NCBI RefSeq assembly: GCF_002095475.1
Contig: NZ_MLFR01000001.1
Location: 620,001-684,000, forward strand
DNA: 64,000 nucleotides
Direction of reading: 5' to 3'
DNA from: Pantoea rwandensis
GTDB lineage: Bacteria > Pseudomonadota > Gammaproteobacteria > Enterobacterales > Enterobacteriaceae
Shown here: in pieces, positions 55,347-63,940 of the stretch
How the letters are laid out: every line of letters starts with the position of its first letter
Numbering within the stretch: position 1 is the first letter of the stretch
Notes under the pieces: generated by a model
The model's database searches: none
What the model saw: only the letters and a program-made list of their open reading frames with translations
Told to the model about the DNA's origin: nothing
Position numbers and translations under genes: made by a program

Positions 55347-56099
55347 GTGAATATGCAATTGCAGGATAAACGTTGTGTTGTCACCGGTGCAGCCAGCGGG
55401 ATTGGCGCCGCCATTGCACAATGCTTCGCTCAGGAAGGGGCACGGCTGATGCTGGCCGATCGCGACAGTGAAAAACTGGCTGCAATGGTTGCTCGATGCC
55501 AGCAATTCGGTGCGGAGTGCCATGGTGTTGTTGCCGATGTTGGCGAAGTCAGTGGTGCCACCGCCGCCGTGGATGCCTGTCTGGCGCGCTTTGACGGCAT
55601 CGATGTGCTGGTCAATAACGCGGGGATGTTAACGCAGGCGCGCTGTACCGACATCACGCTGGAAATGTGGGAAGAGATGATGGCAGTCGATCTGCGCAGC
55701 GTATTTCTTGCCACGCAGCGGGCGTTGCCAGCCATGCTGGCCCAACGTTGGGGGCGCGTCATTAATGTCGCCTCTCAGTTGGGGATTAAAGGGGGTGCAG
55801 AGCTGTGCCACTACGCAGCGGCGAAAGCGGGGGTGATTGGCTTTACAAAATCATTGGCGCTCGAAGTCTCGTCACAAAATGTATTGGTCAACGCCATCGC
55901 TCCCGGTCCGATTGAAACGCCGTTGATCGACGGAATAAACACAGCATGGAAGAAGGCGAAAGCCGCTGAACTCCCCTTAGGGCGTTTTGGTCGGGCTGAA
56001 GAAGTGGCGCCCGTGGCGCTGCTATTAGCCAGTGAACCAGGCGGCAACTTGTTTGTTGGCCAAACGCTTGGCCCCAATTCCGGCGATGTGATGCCGTAA
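55347..56099 (+). CDS. SDR-family oxidoreductase
   Basis: A 250-residue classical SDR: VTGAASGIGAAIAQCFAQEG (11-30), NNAGML, Ser in VASQLG and YAAAK. Three bases after the previous SDR. FabG-like in general shape; substrate unknown. Confidence 0.86.
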   Translation: MNMQLQDKRCVVTGAASGIGAAIAQCFAQEGARLMLADRDSEKLAAMVARCQQFGAECHGVVADVGEVSGATAAVDACLARFDGIDVLVNNAGMLTQARCTDITLEMWEEMMAVDLRSVFLATQRALPAMLAQRWGRVINVASQLGIKGGAELCHYAAAKAGVIGFTKSLALEVSSQNVLVNAIAPGPIETPLIDGINTAWKKAKAAELPLGRFGRAEEVAPVALLLASEPGGNLFVGQTLGPNSGDVMP

Positions 56100-56110
56100 C
56101 GGAGTGAACC

Positions 56111-56404
56111 ATGTGTGGAGTCTGCGGCCTGCTGGATAACGGGCCGCAGTGGAGCGATCCACTGCGAAAGGATATCCCTCCGCGCCAGCTGCGCCTGCAG
56201 CAGCTGGCACTGTTAAATCGGGCCCTCAAACCCTGGCGACTGACATTGAGTGAATTTCATAACAGTTGGCTGCTCGCGAGCCCAACCGGACAGCAAACGT
56301 TGGTGAGCTCACTGGATGTGTTATGGAAAGAGGCGGAGAAGATGATTCGCCGCCCAATCGATCCGCTTGACGATAACTGGCTAGCCGCGCTAGCCCAGGA
56401 ATAG
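56111..56404 (+). CDS. Small CxxC protein upstream of CobW
   Basis: A 97-residue protein beginning MCGVCGLLDN. Cys2 and Cys5 form a CxxC that could bind a metal. The rest is helical and polar (RQLRLQQLALLNRALKPW; LDVLWKEAEKMI) with no membrane segment. I know no family function. Tight placement two bases before a CobW GTPase hints at a metal-delivery or metal-requiring partner. Confidence 0.65.
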   Translation: MCGVCGLLDNGPQWSDPLRKDIPPRQLRLQQLALLNRALKPWRLTLSEFHNSWLLASPTGQQTLVSSLDVLWKEAEKMIRRPIDPLDDNWLAALAQE

Positions 56405-56406
56405 CC

Positions 56407-57429
56407 ATGCATTACGAAGAAAAACTGCCATTGCATGTGCTCAGCGGCTTTCTCGGCAGCGGTAAAACGACGCTGCTGAAAAGCTGGCTTGCACAGCAAA
56501 ATCTGAATGACATTGCACTGCTGGTGAATGAATTCGGTGAAGTTGGTATCGACCACCATCTGCTCAATGAAGTGGCACCTGACACCGTTCTGTTACCCAG
56601 CGGTTGTGTCTGCTGCCAGATACGCGGCGAACTCAAAACCGCCCTGCTCGACCTCTATGAACGCCGGGCACGGGGATTACTGCCTCCGTTCACACAGGTG
56701 ATTCTGGAAACCACTGGCTTAGCTGACCCGTCTCCTATTCTCTCGACCCTGCTCCACGATCGCCAACTGCAACACCATTTCACGCAAGGCACTCTGGTCA
56801 CTTTGGTGGATGCAGAACATGCGCGCCAGCAAGCAGACGAACAACCTGAATGGATTGCACAAGTGAGTGCCGCGGATAAACTGCTGCTCAGCAAATGCGA
56901 TCGCGTGAGCGAACTTGAGAAGTGCGCCCTGCAGCAGTGGTTGCGTAGCATCAATCCCATGGCGGAGCTCACGGATACTCAGCATATACTCGACACACCA
57001 AACCATCTGTTTCAGTCAGCGGTTGAGCGCGGCTCCCGCGAACAGCGTTTTCGTTGGTTGGGTGCCTGTGCGGATGACCATTTCGCCTTGAAACCGACCG
57101 CTCATTCCCTCTCACATCCGCCAACACAAACCTGCGTGATAACGCTGGAACAGTCGTTAAACTGGCCCGCATTTGCCATCTGGTTATCAATGCTATTACA
57201 TTGCCATGGCAGCACGGTATTACGTATGAAGGGCATTTTGCGCGTCAGTGATAGCCGTTCGCCCATCGTGATACACGGTGTTCAACACACACTGCATCCA
57301 CCCATCCATTTGCAGGATTGGCCTGGCGAGCTGGAAAGCTCTAAGCTGGTGTTTATTTTACGCGGTCTGGAAGCTGACCGTTTGCAACAGGCGTTTAGCC
57401 GCTATATGCAGGCGTTACAGGAGCCTTAA
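56407..57429 (+). CDS. CobW/COG0523 family GTP-dependent metallochaperone
   Basis: A 340-residue GTPase: Walker A GFLGSGKTT (14-22), family metal motif CVCC (67-70, in SGCVCCQIRGE), ILETTGLADP, and SKCD as the guanine-recognition segment. A C-terminal CobW domain follows. Such proteins insert a metal (Zn, Co, Fe or Ni) into a client enzyme. The CE4 hydrolase in the same operon is the obvious metalloenzyme client. Confidence 0.87.
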   Translation: MHYEEKLPLHVLSGFLGSGKTTLLKSWLAQQNLNDIALLVNEFGEVGIDHHLLNEVAPDTVLLPSGCVCCQIRGELKTALLDLYERRARGLLPPFTQVILETTGLADPSPILSTLLHDRQLQHHFTQGTLVTLVDAEHARQQADEQPEWIAQVSAADKLLLSKCDRVSELEKCALQQWLRSINPMAELTDTQHILDTPNHLFQSAVERGSREQRFRWLGACADDHFALKPTAHSLSHPPTQTCVITLEQSLNWPAFAIWLSMLLHCHGSTVLRMKGILRVSDSRSPIVIHGVQHTLHPPIHLQDWPGELESSKLVFILRGLEADRLQQAFSRYMQALQEP

Positions 57430-57432
57430 AGG

Positions 57433-58629
57433 ATGAATTCTGCGGCGATCGTGAATGATCAACTGACGCTGCGCGTGCTCGGCACTTCCGTCACGTTGCT
57501 GGAACTGCTGCGCGTGCGCGCGGAGCAGGATTTGGGGATCAAAATTGAGTATCTGCTGCACAGCGTGGAGGATGCACAGCGCATTGCCGTGATGCATCCG
57601 GAGAGTTATGACCTGTATGACCAGTGGTTTCATAATATTGATTTCGTTTGGCCAGCACGCGCCATTCAGCCACTGGAAATCAAAAGGCTCAAGTATTGGG
57701 ATGAAGTGAATACCCTGGCAAAACAGGGCACCTTGAGCCCAGATGGTGTGCTTGCCGATGGCAGTGTCCCCTCTCAACGGTTATACGTGCAGCGTGATCT
57801 TTCACTCAGCCGCCAACCTAGCGACCGCATCAGCATGTTGCCACTGACCCATAACGTTGACAGTTTCGCCTATCACGTGGACCGACTTCCCGCCACACTG
57901 CGCGGTCAAGAGGAAAGTTGGGGTTGGTTATTCCATGAAGCACTGACCGGGCAGGTTGCCTTGCAGGAAGATGCGGCAATGGGGGGGCTGGACGCCGCAC
58001 TTGCGATGCAAGGCGCGGGTCTGGCTCGCTTTACCAATGCGGGCAATTTAACCCTGGAAGAGATTGATGTGCTGACGCAAGCGCTGTCGCGCCTCAATCG
58101 CCAAGGCCATTTTGCCGCTTTCTGGGCTACGCAGGAACAGGCGGGAGGGTTGATCGACAATCGCCAGGTCGAAGTGCAGAGCCTGTGGGCACCGATTTAC
58201 TTCCGCCATCATTTCCACCAGCGCGGATATAAAATGGCGCACCCGCGAGAAGGCTATCGAGCGTGGTACGGCGGCATGTCTCTTTCCCGCTGCGCGACCG
58301 GTAAAATTAAAGATGCAGCCTATGACTATCTCAACTGGTGGCAATCGGGCTGGCCGGGAGCGGTGATGGCGCGACAGGGCTATTACATCTCTAATCAGGA
58401 ACGCAGCCGAAGCCACCTTTCAGCCGCAGAGTGGGATTTTTGGTATGGCGGCAAACCCGCCGCCGAAGTGCTGTTTGATGCCCACGGCGCACCGCTGATT
58501 CCGGCTGGTGAAGTGCGGGACGGCGGCAGTTATGAACAGCGTATGAGTCATATTGCTGTCTGGAACTCGGTCATGGATGAACATAACTACCTGACGCGTC
58601 GCTGGCAGGATGCCCTTCTGCGCAAGTAA
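57433..58629 (+). CDS. Solute-binding-protein-like protein without signal peptide
   Basis: A 398-residue protein that resembles bacterial extracellular solute-binding proteins of the PotD/family 1 kind (LRVLGTSVTLLELLR, SYDLYDQWFHNIDFVWPARAI, MLPLTHNVDSFAYHVDRLP, GMSLSRCATG). Its N-terminus MNSAAIVNDQ has no signal peptide or lipobox, and no permease or ATPase is nearby. GGAG lies nine bases before ATG 57433, so the start is firm. It may be a cytosolic binding or catalytic protein, or use another route out. Last gene of the operon. Confidence 0.75.
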   Translation: MNSAAIVNDQLTLRVLGTSVTLLELLRVRAEQDLGIKIEYLLHSVEDAQRIAVMHPESYDLYDQWFHNIDFVWPARAIQPLEIKRLKYWDEVNTLAKQGTLSPDGVLADGSVPSQRLYVQRDLSLSRQPSDRISMLPLTHNVDSFAYHVDRLPATLRGQEESWGWLFHEALTGQVALQEDAAMGGLDAALAMQGAGLARFTNAGNLTLEEIDVLTQALSRLNRQGHFAAFWATQEQAGGLIDNRQVEVQSLWAPIYFRHHFHQRGYKMAHPREGYRAWYGGMSLSRCATGKIKDAAYDYLNWWQSGWPGAVMARQGYYISNQERSRSHLSAAEWDFWYGGKPAAEVLFDAHGAPLIPAGEVRDGGSYEQRMSHIAVWNSVMDEHNYLTRRWQDALLRK

Positions 58630-58634
58630 ACCCC

Positions 58635-58661
58635 TTTAGCGCTGCCGGTGGCAGCGCTAAA
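58635..58661. terminator. Terminator between convergent operons
   Basis: Perfect 12-base arms TTTAGCGCTGCC (58635-58646) and GGCAGCGCTAAA (58650-58661) around a three-base loop. Lies between the amidase operon and the MFS gene and can serve both; U tracts are short. Confidence 0.65.
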
Positions 58662-58663
58662 GT

Positions 58664-59974
58664 TTACTTCACACTCATCAGCCGTTTATCCGCATCCACT
58701 TCACCCGGCGCCGAAGGATTGATATCGCAATTGCGTGGCAGTAACAGGGTAATGATGCCGGCAATCACCAGTGAACCTGCAAGCCAACAAATCGCCACAC
58801 TTTGACCATACAACATCGTCATGATACCCACCAGATAAGGTCCACAGAACCCCCCCAAGTTGCCCAGCCCATTGATCACCCCGCGCGCACTCCCTGCCAC
58901 TTCAGGTGCAGCAATACGGCCCGGAATCGACCAAAAGGGGCTGGTCGCCGCTTTCAGGAAGAAACCACAGACCACCAGCGCAATGTAACTCGCCACGATA
59001 TTGCTATGCAGCACGACCGAAGCCAGCAGCGCGGCGGCAAAGCAGAACAGGGAAAGCATCACCCATAAACGGCGTTTACCTGTGCGATCGCTGAGCCAGG
59101 AGATGGCATAGATCCCCAAAATGGTCGCCACAAACGGAATCGCTGCCAGTAAGCCCACTCCCGCCATATTACTGCCGGTGAGGTTTTTCAAAATGCTGGG
59201 CAACCACAGGGTGTAGCCGTAATCACCGGTTTGATAGAAGAAATTAAGTGCCACTAACTTCATCAGTCCCGAGTTAGCAAAGACCGCTTTCAAGGGCGCT
59301 TTGCTGATCGGCGCCGCGCTGCGATGCGCAGCACGCTCACGCGCTAATTCTCGTAACAAATACTCTTTTTCACTTGCCGGTAACCAACGCGCCTCTTCAG
59401 GACGATCGGCAATCACCAGCCACCACACCAACAGCACCACCGCTGAGAGCAAACCTTCAATAATAAACAGCCAACGCCAATCAAGAACATTAATGATGTA
59501 GCCGGAGATCGGCGCAGTAAACATGCCACCCAGTGGGGCAAACATCATGACAAAAGCATTGGCGCGTCCCAGCTCCTTTTCCGGGAACCAGTTGCTGACC
59601 ATGGTTAACACCACCGGCAGCATACCGCCTTCAGAGATACCGAGTACAAACCGCAGTGCCAGCAGTTGATAGTGATTCGTGACAAAACCGGTGGCGATAG
59701 AGACCACCATCCACGCCACCAGCGACCAGGCGATAAAGCGTTTACCACTGCCATTCACCGCGATACGCCCGCCCGGCACCTGTAAGAACAGGTAACCGAT
59801 AAAGAAGATTCCGCTGACCATACCGGCCATCTGGCTGGTGATCGCCAGGTCCTGATCCATGCCACCAGGCAGCGCAAAGCTGATGTTCACGCGATCCATA
59901 AACGAGATAATGCAGGTGATTAAAATCGGGGCAATAACGCGATACCAACGTGTTCCGGGGATTTTCTCGTGCAT
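58664..59974 (-). CDS. MFS transporter, anion:cation symporter family
   Basis: A 436-residue 12-helix carrier from ATG 59974 (AGAGGG just upstream). It starts with DRVNISFALPGGMDQDL in the first helix region, a mark of the ACS family (galactonate, glucarate, 2-ketogluconate). It lies downstream of the sugar dehydrogenase on the same strand and could carry the acid made or used by it. Single gene or distal in that unit. Confidence 0.83.
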   Translation of the reverse strand: MHEKIPGTRWYRVIAPILITCIISFMDRVNISFALPGGMDQDLAITSQMAGMVSGIFFIGYLFLQVPGGRIAVNGSGKRFIAWSLVAWMVVSIATGFVTNHYQLLALRFVLGISEGGMLPVVLTMVSNWFPEKELGRANAFVMMFAPLGGMFTAPISGYIINVLDWRWLFIIEGLLSAVVLLVWWLVIADRPEEARWLPASEKEYLLRELARERAAHRSAAPISKAPLKAVFANSGLMKLVALNFFYQTGDYGYTLWLPSILKNLTGSNMAGVGLLAAIPFVATILGIYAISWLSDRTGKRRLWVMLSLFCFAAALLASVVLHSNIVASYIALVVCGFFLKAATSPFWSIPGRIAAPEVAGSARGVINGLGNLGGFCGPYLVGIMTMLYGQSVAICWLAGSLVIAGIITLLLPRNCDINPSAPGEVDADKRLMSVK

Positions 59975-60306
59975 AACGCCCTCTCTACTTTGCGCAACCA
60001 TGCGTAAGCTCAATGGCTTCTATTAAAGAGAGTTTGGTAATAATTATTGCGATCCTAATCACTGGGATGAATGTTAAGAAACTGTGTTACTTACGGCGTG
60101 ATCTTAAGGGCACAATTATCGGGGATAGTGGCGTTTTAGCGGAGCCGTTAAATTTCGTAGGCAGAGAATTGATTAATAATGGTGGATAAAACAGCGGATG
60201 TAACTTGAACCTGTAACATGCCAGGCAGTAAAGGTCGCCATCAATGACGACCCTTGAAGGTTTAATGCAGTTTTTAGGTGCGCATTCATGCGCACCTGGT
60301 ATCAAC
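59975..60306. other. Intergenic region with palindromes
   Basis: About 330 bases without a gene. It contains a copy of the dispersed palindrome (60233-60252) and a ten-base-arm hairpin AGGTGCGCAT/ATGCGCACCT (60276-60297) just past the cytochrome gene, which may end that transcript although no U tract follows in that direction. Confidence 0.55.
60233..60252. repeat. Third copy of the dispersed palindrome
   Basis: GGTCGCCATCAATGACGACC differs by two bases from the perfect 20-base palindrome at 27094-27113. Intergenic, like the others. Confidence 0.6.
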
Positions 60307-61692
60307 CTACACCCGTTGACGACGCATCACACGCCACACGGCAATACCCGCCAGTAACACAATGATTGCCCCAATGATGCCCGGCAGCATCAGCGGTTGC
60401 AGGCGAGCCAATAGCGGTGGATGACCGCCCTTTCTTACCCACGCCACATCCCCCGCGGTGACCGTCACATCACTATTACCGTAATGCGCCAGAACAAAGT
60501 TGCTGATATCCGCGACCTGTTGATCATTCAGTTTGTCTACATAGGACGGCGAACTGAAGCCCGGCATCAAGACCTGGTGGTCCGCGGTGTCGCGCTGTAC
60601 GCCGAACAAAATGGCAGAGATCAGGTTATTCGGATTATGTAGCCCGGTCGCCGTATTGTGGAACAGCGAAGGATAAGCCTGATTGCTACTGCCCGCGCCA
60701 TCCGGCTGGTGACAGCTGGCGCAATTGCCGCTAAATAACGCAGCACCGTTATCCAGTGAATGATTGGCGTTGTTGGGATTACGCCCACGGATGCTATTTT
60801 CCACATCATAGGGCGCGCCGTAACTGAACGCTGGGATCGAATCACCTTGATCGCGAATCGGTGCAGTGCCTTTCAGATAAGTGGCAATCGCTTGCAAATC
60901 ACTGTCTGGCAGGTATTGCAGGCTGTGCTCAACGGCTTCGGCCATCCCGCCTGCTGCTTGGTTTTTACCCGGAGCTTGACCGGTTTTCAAATACTGTACC
61001 AGTTCGTCATCGCTCCAGCCGCCAATGCCACTGATCGCATCCGAGGTGATATTGGGCGCATACCAACTGCCGAGTGGCCCGCCCGCTAAAGGCCGTTCCT
61101 GCTGTTCCTGCATCATAAAGCCGCGTGGGGTATGACAGGTATTGCAGTGCGCCAGACCATTGACCAGATAGTTACCGCGATTCCATTCGGCGCTTTTACT
61201 GCCGTCGTTCTGCCACATTTTGTCATTGGCAAACATCATGTTCCAGAAGCGCATGCTAAAGCGCAGATTGAACGGGAATGGCAGATCCGTCTGTGGGTTA
61301 GGCTGCGCCTGGGCTTTCACCCCATGCATCATGTAGTAATAGAGTGCGTGCAGGTCGGCATCGGTCATCATACTGTACGAGGTGTATGGCATCGCGGGAT
61401 AGAGTTGCGCCCCATCGGCGCGCACGCCGTGACGTACCGCCTCTGAGAACTGCGCCTCGCTGTAGTTGCCAATACCACTGCTGTCCGGGGTGATGTTGGT
61501 GGCGTAGATGGTGCCCATCGGCGAAGCAATACCATAGCCGCCACTGTAGGCGCTTTTACTGCCCGGCGCGGTATGGCATGCCTGACAGTCAGCGGCGATC
61601 GCTACCTGTTCTCCCTGGTGCAGCAGGTTTGTATCCAATGTTTCAGCCTGTGCGCCAAAAGCAATCAGCGTTGCTAGCAGGATCGTTCTCAT
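60307..61692 (-). CDS. Membrane cytochrome c subunit of a sugar/gluconate dehydrogenase
   Basis: A 461-residue exported cytochrome with three haem-c sites: CQACH (36-40), CNTCH (183-187) and CASCH (324-328). A signal peptide ends near GAQAETL and a C-terminal helix (about 435-455) anchors it. It passes electrons from the flavoprotein subunit to ubiquinone. Overlaps the flavoprotein gene by four bases. Confidence 0.9.
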   Translation of the reverse strand: MRTILLATLIAFGAQAETLDTNLLHQGEQVAIAADCQACHTAPGSKSAYSGGYGIASPMGTIYATNITPDSSGIGNYSEAQFSEAVRHGVRADGAQLYPAMPYTSYSMMTDADLHALYYYMMHGVKAQAQPNPQTDLPFPFNLRFSMRFWNMMFANDKMWQNDGSKSAEWNRGNYLVNGLAHCNTCHTPRGFMMQEQQERPLAGGPLGSWYAPNITSDAISGIGGWSDDELVQYLKTGQAPGKNQAAGGMAEAVEHSLQYLPDSDLQAIATYLKGTAPIRDQGDSIPAFSYGAPYDVENSIRGRNPNNANHSLDNGAALFSGNCASCHQPDGAGSSNQAYPSLFHNTATGLHNPNNLISAILFGVQRDTADHQVLMPGFSSPSYVDKLNDQQVADISNFVLAHYGNSDVTVTAGDVAWVRKGGHPPLLARLQPLMLPGIIGAIIVLLAGIAVWRVMRRQRV

Positions 61693-63344
61693 GCGAACTC
61701 CTTCATGCGCAAGCTGATGTCATGTGCCGCTTTCAGGCCCAGCGCTGCCATGGTTAAGGTACTGTTTACCACGCTGGCAGAAGGGATCGCGCCACCGCCC
61801 GGCAACCACAGGTTTTCGTGATCAAAAGCACGGCAGTTACCATCCACCACCGCATCTTTGCCGCTTTTGCCCATGATCACGCCACCCATAATGTGGTTGT
61901 TGGCGTTGAGGCCTTTACTGATGGCAAACTCTTTGCCATTGAACAGCTTGCCGATTTTTTCCAGCTGTCCATGCGACTCTTCCGCACCCTTGCGCACGTA
62001 ATCGCCCACATCGTAGTAAATGTCTGGGCACGCCAAACCGTGTGGATCTTTACGAGTTTTACTCAGGGTTAAGCGGTTTTCTGGATCGGGCAGTGGCTCA
62101 AGACTGATTGAGATATCCACGCTGTGGACCGAACGATAGCGGATTTCCTCATCCAGCGCTTTACCCACCAGCCCCTTCTTCAGCGCCTGCTGCGTTGCGG
62201 CCACAACACGAGAAATGTTATTCAAAATCATTTTGTTGGCTGAATAGTCGCGGCGGAACTCACCATCGCGATAGCCGACCATACAGCTGCTCTGTGCTGG
62301 TCCACGCCCCAGCCATACCGGTTCTTCGGTGAGGAACGAGCAGTGGAAACCGGAGTGGTCCATCATGTTGCGTCCGACCATATCGGAGCCATTAGCGATG
62401 CCGTTCGGGTTGCCGCCGTTAGCCGCTAACAGCAGCAGACGGGGGGTTTCAATACCGTTGCAAGCCAGCGCAAAGGCTTTGCCGCTGGCCTTATGCGAGG
62501 CACCAGAAGCATCTTTCCAGTGCACAGCGGTGATGCGGTTATTGCTGTCGGTATCGATTTTATAAACCACGGCCTCAGCCAGCACCACTGCACCATTGCG
62601 TTCTGCACGTTCAATGTGGTGGATGCCGTTGTACATCGCACCAATCGGGCAGATGGGTTGGCAGTTGTTGTTGCCACAGCAGGTCGGGCGCCCTTCCCAC
62701 GGACGGGTGCTGCGTCCCTGCGGAATCGGGACCAGGTTATAACCGTGTGGATTCACCACGCTGGCGAAGTAGTTATCACCATGCGCAAAAGGCACCATAT
62801 CCATCGGATAAGGTTGGCTGCGCTCCGATGGCGACTGCATGCTGGCATCATTAGGACCGGCTACGCCAATCTCGTTTTCCGCACGACAATACCAAGGCTC
62901 TAGTTCGTCATAACTGATGGGCCAGTCGCGACCCACGCCATATTTAGACTGCATCACGAAATCACTAGGATGATGACGCCAGCACGATGCAGCCCAGTGC
63001 CAGGTGGTGCCGCCAACCGTGCGCAAATATCCTTGCTGGAAACTGGACGCATTAGGACCGGTCACATTGACGTAGTTATTCGGCGGGAAGTAGAGCGGCG
63101 CGGGGGCGAATTTCGACTGCGGATACAGTCCTTGGAAATCTGACCCTGCACGATTGGCGAACGGCATATTGCGCCAGTTTTCGACCGCTTGCGCGCGGTC
63201 AATACGTAAACCTGCTTCCAGTACCAGTACCGAGTAGCCTTGGCTGACAAGCTCATTCGCCATCAAACCACCGACCACACCTGAGCCCACAATCACAATG
63301 TCTGCGGAGGCATCACCCTGCGCAGTAAAAATTGGTTTTTTCAT
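61689..63344 (-). CDS. GMC-family flavoprotein subunit (gluconate 2-dehydrogenase-like)
   Basis: A 551-residue oxidoreductase with FAD loop VIVGSGVVGGLMANEL (17-32) and a cysteine cluster CCGNNNCQPICP (222-233) as in the 3Fe-4S-containing sugar dehydrogenases. The His/Asn-type active site is in the C-terminal GGGAIPSASVVNSTLT region. No signal peptide: it is likely exported in complex with the Tat-tagged small subunit. Oxidises gluconate or another sugar in the periplasm. Confidence 0.88.
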   Translation of the reverse strand: MKKPIFTAQGDASADIVIVGSGVVGGLMANELVSQGYSVLVLEAGLRIDRAQAVENWRNMPFANRAGSDFQGLYPQSKFAPAPLYFPPNNYVNVTGPNASSFQQGYLRTVGGTTWHWAASCWRHHPSDFVMQSKYGVGRDWPISYDELEPWYCRAENEIGVAGPNDASMQSPSERSQPYPMDMVPFAHGDNYFASVVNPHGYNLVPIPQGRSTRPWEGRPTCCGNNNCQPICPIGAMYNGIHHIERAERNGAVVLAEAVVYKIDTDSNNRITAVHWKDASGASHKASGKAFALACNGIETPRLLLLAANGGNPNGIANGSDMVGRNMMDHSGFHCSFLTEEPVWLGRGPAQSSCMVGYRDGEFRRDYSANKMILNNISRVVAATQQALKKGLVGKALDEEIRYRSVHSVDISISLEPLPDPENRLTLSKTRKDPHGLACPDIYYDVGDYVRKGAEESHGQLEKIGKLFNGKEFAISKGLNANNHIMGGVIMGKSGKDAVVDGNCRAFDHENLWLPGGGAIPSASVVNSTLTMAALGLKAAHDISLRMKEFA

Positions 63345-63373
63345 GTTTTTTCGTCGTTTTTGTTTTTAGGAAA

Positions 63374-63940
63374 TTAAAGCTGTTCGATATGACCGTCGTG
63401 CTCATCCGGCACGGGCGCTGTCCACCAGATGGGGCCGTTTCCGCAGTAGGTCGGTACCACCAAACCGTCGCTGACCGTCTGGTACATCAACGCCTGTTTG
63501 TAAGCCACCAGCGTGCCGTGATAGTCATCCCCTACCGTCCCGGTGTACCAGGCGGTAACGATTTGGTAGAGGAAATCGTGCAGGCCTGCGGCGCTGGCTT
63601 TTGCCAGAAAATCTTGTGCATTGATTTGTGCTGTTATCAGCGCAGCGAGTTGTGCCAGACGCGGAACGAATTGCACGTCGCGCTGCGCCAAAACCTCGTA
63701 AAAACGCGCCGCTAAAGCCACATCCAGATGTTTATGTTCCGTAATCGCCTGAGAAACCGCGACGAACTGTTTCACCGCGTCACTGGCACGGACAACGCTG
63801 GCAGCCAGCGCTCGCCCCGGCAGAGCTGCGACCACGCCAGTGACGGTCAATCCTAGAGTCGCAAGCAAGAATTCCCTGCGGGTGGAACCGGTTCCATTTT
63901 TGATTGCAGAAACGGTTTCGGGTGCAAAATGTCGTTTCAT
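63374..63940 (-). CDS. Small Tat-exported subunit of the membrane sugar dehydrogenase
   Basis: A 188-residue subunit with a twin-arginine signal (TRREFLLATLG, Arg21-Arg22) cleaved near ALA-A (about 46). Family of gluconate 2-dehydrogenase subunit 3 / FAD-sorbitol dehydrogenase small subunit. It carries the flavoprotein through the Tat system. First gene of the three-gene operon, 29 bases before the flavoprotein gene. Confidence 0.85.
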   Translation of the reverse strand: MKRHFAPETVSAIKNGTGSTRREFLLATLGLTVTGVVAALPGRALAASVVRASDAVKQFVAVSQAITEHKHLDVALAARFYEVLAQRDVQFVPRLAQLAALITAQINAQDFLAKASAAGLHDFLYQIVTAWYTGTVGDDYHGTLVAYKQALMYQTVSDGLVVPTYCGNGPIWWTAPVPDEHDGHIEQL

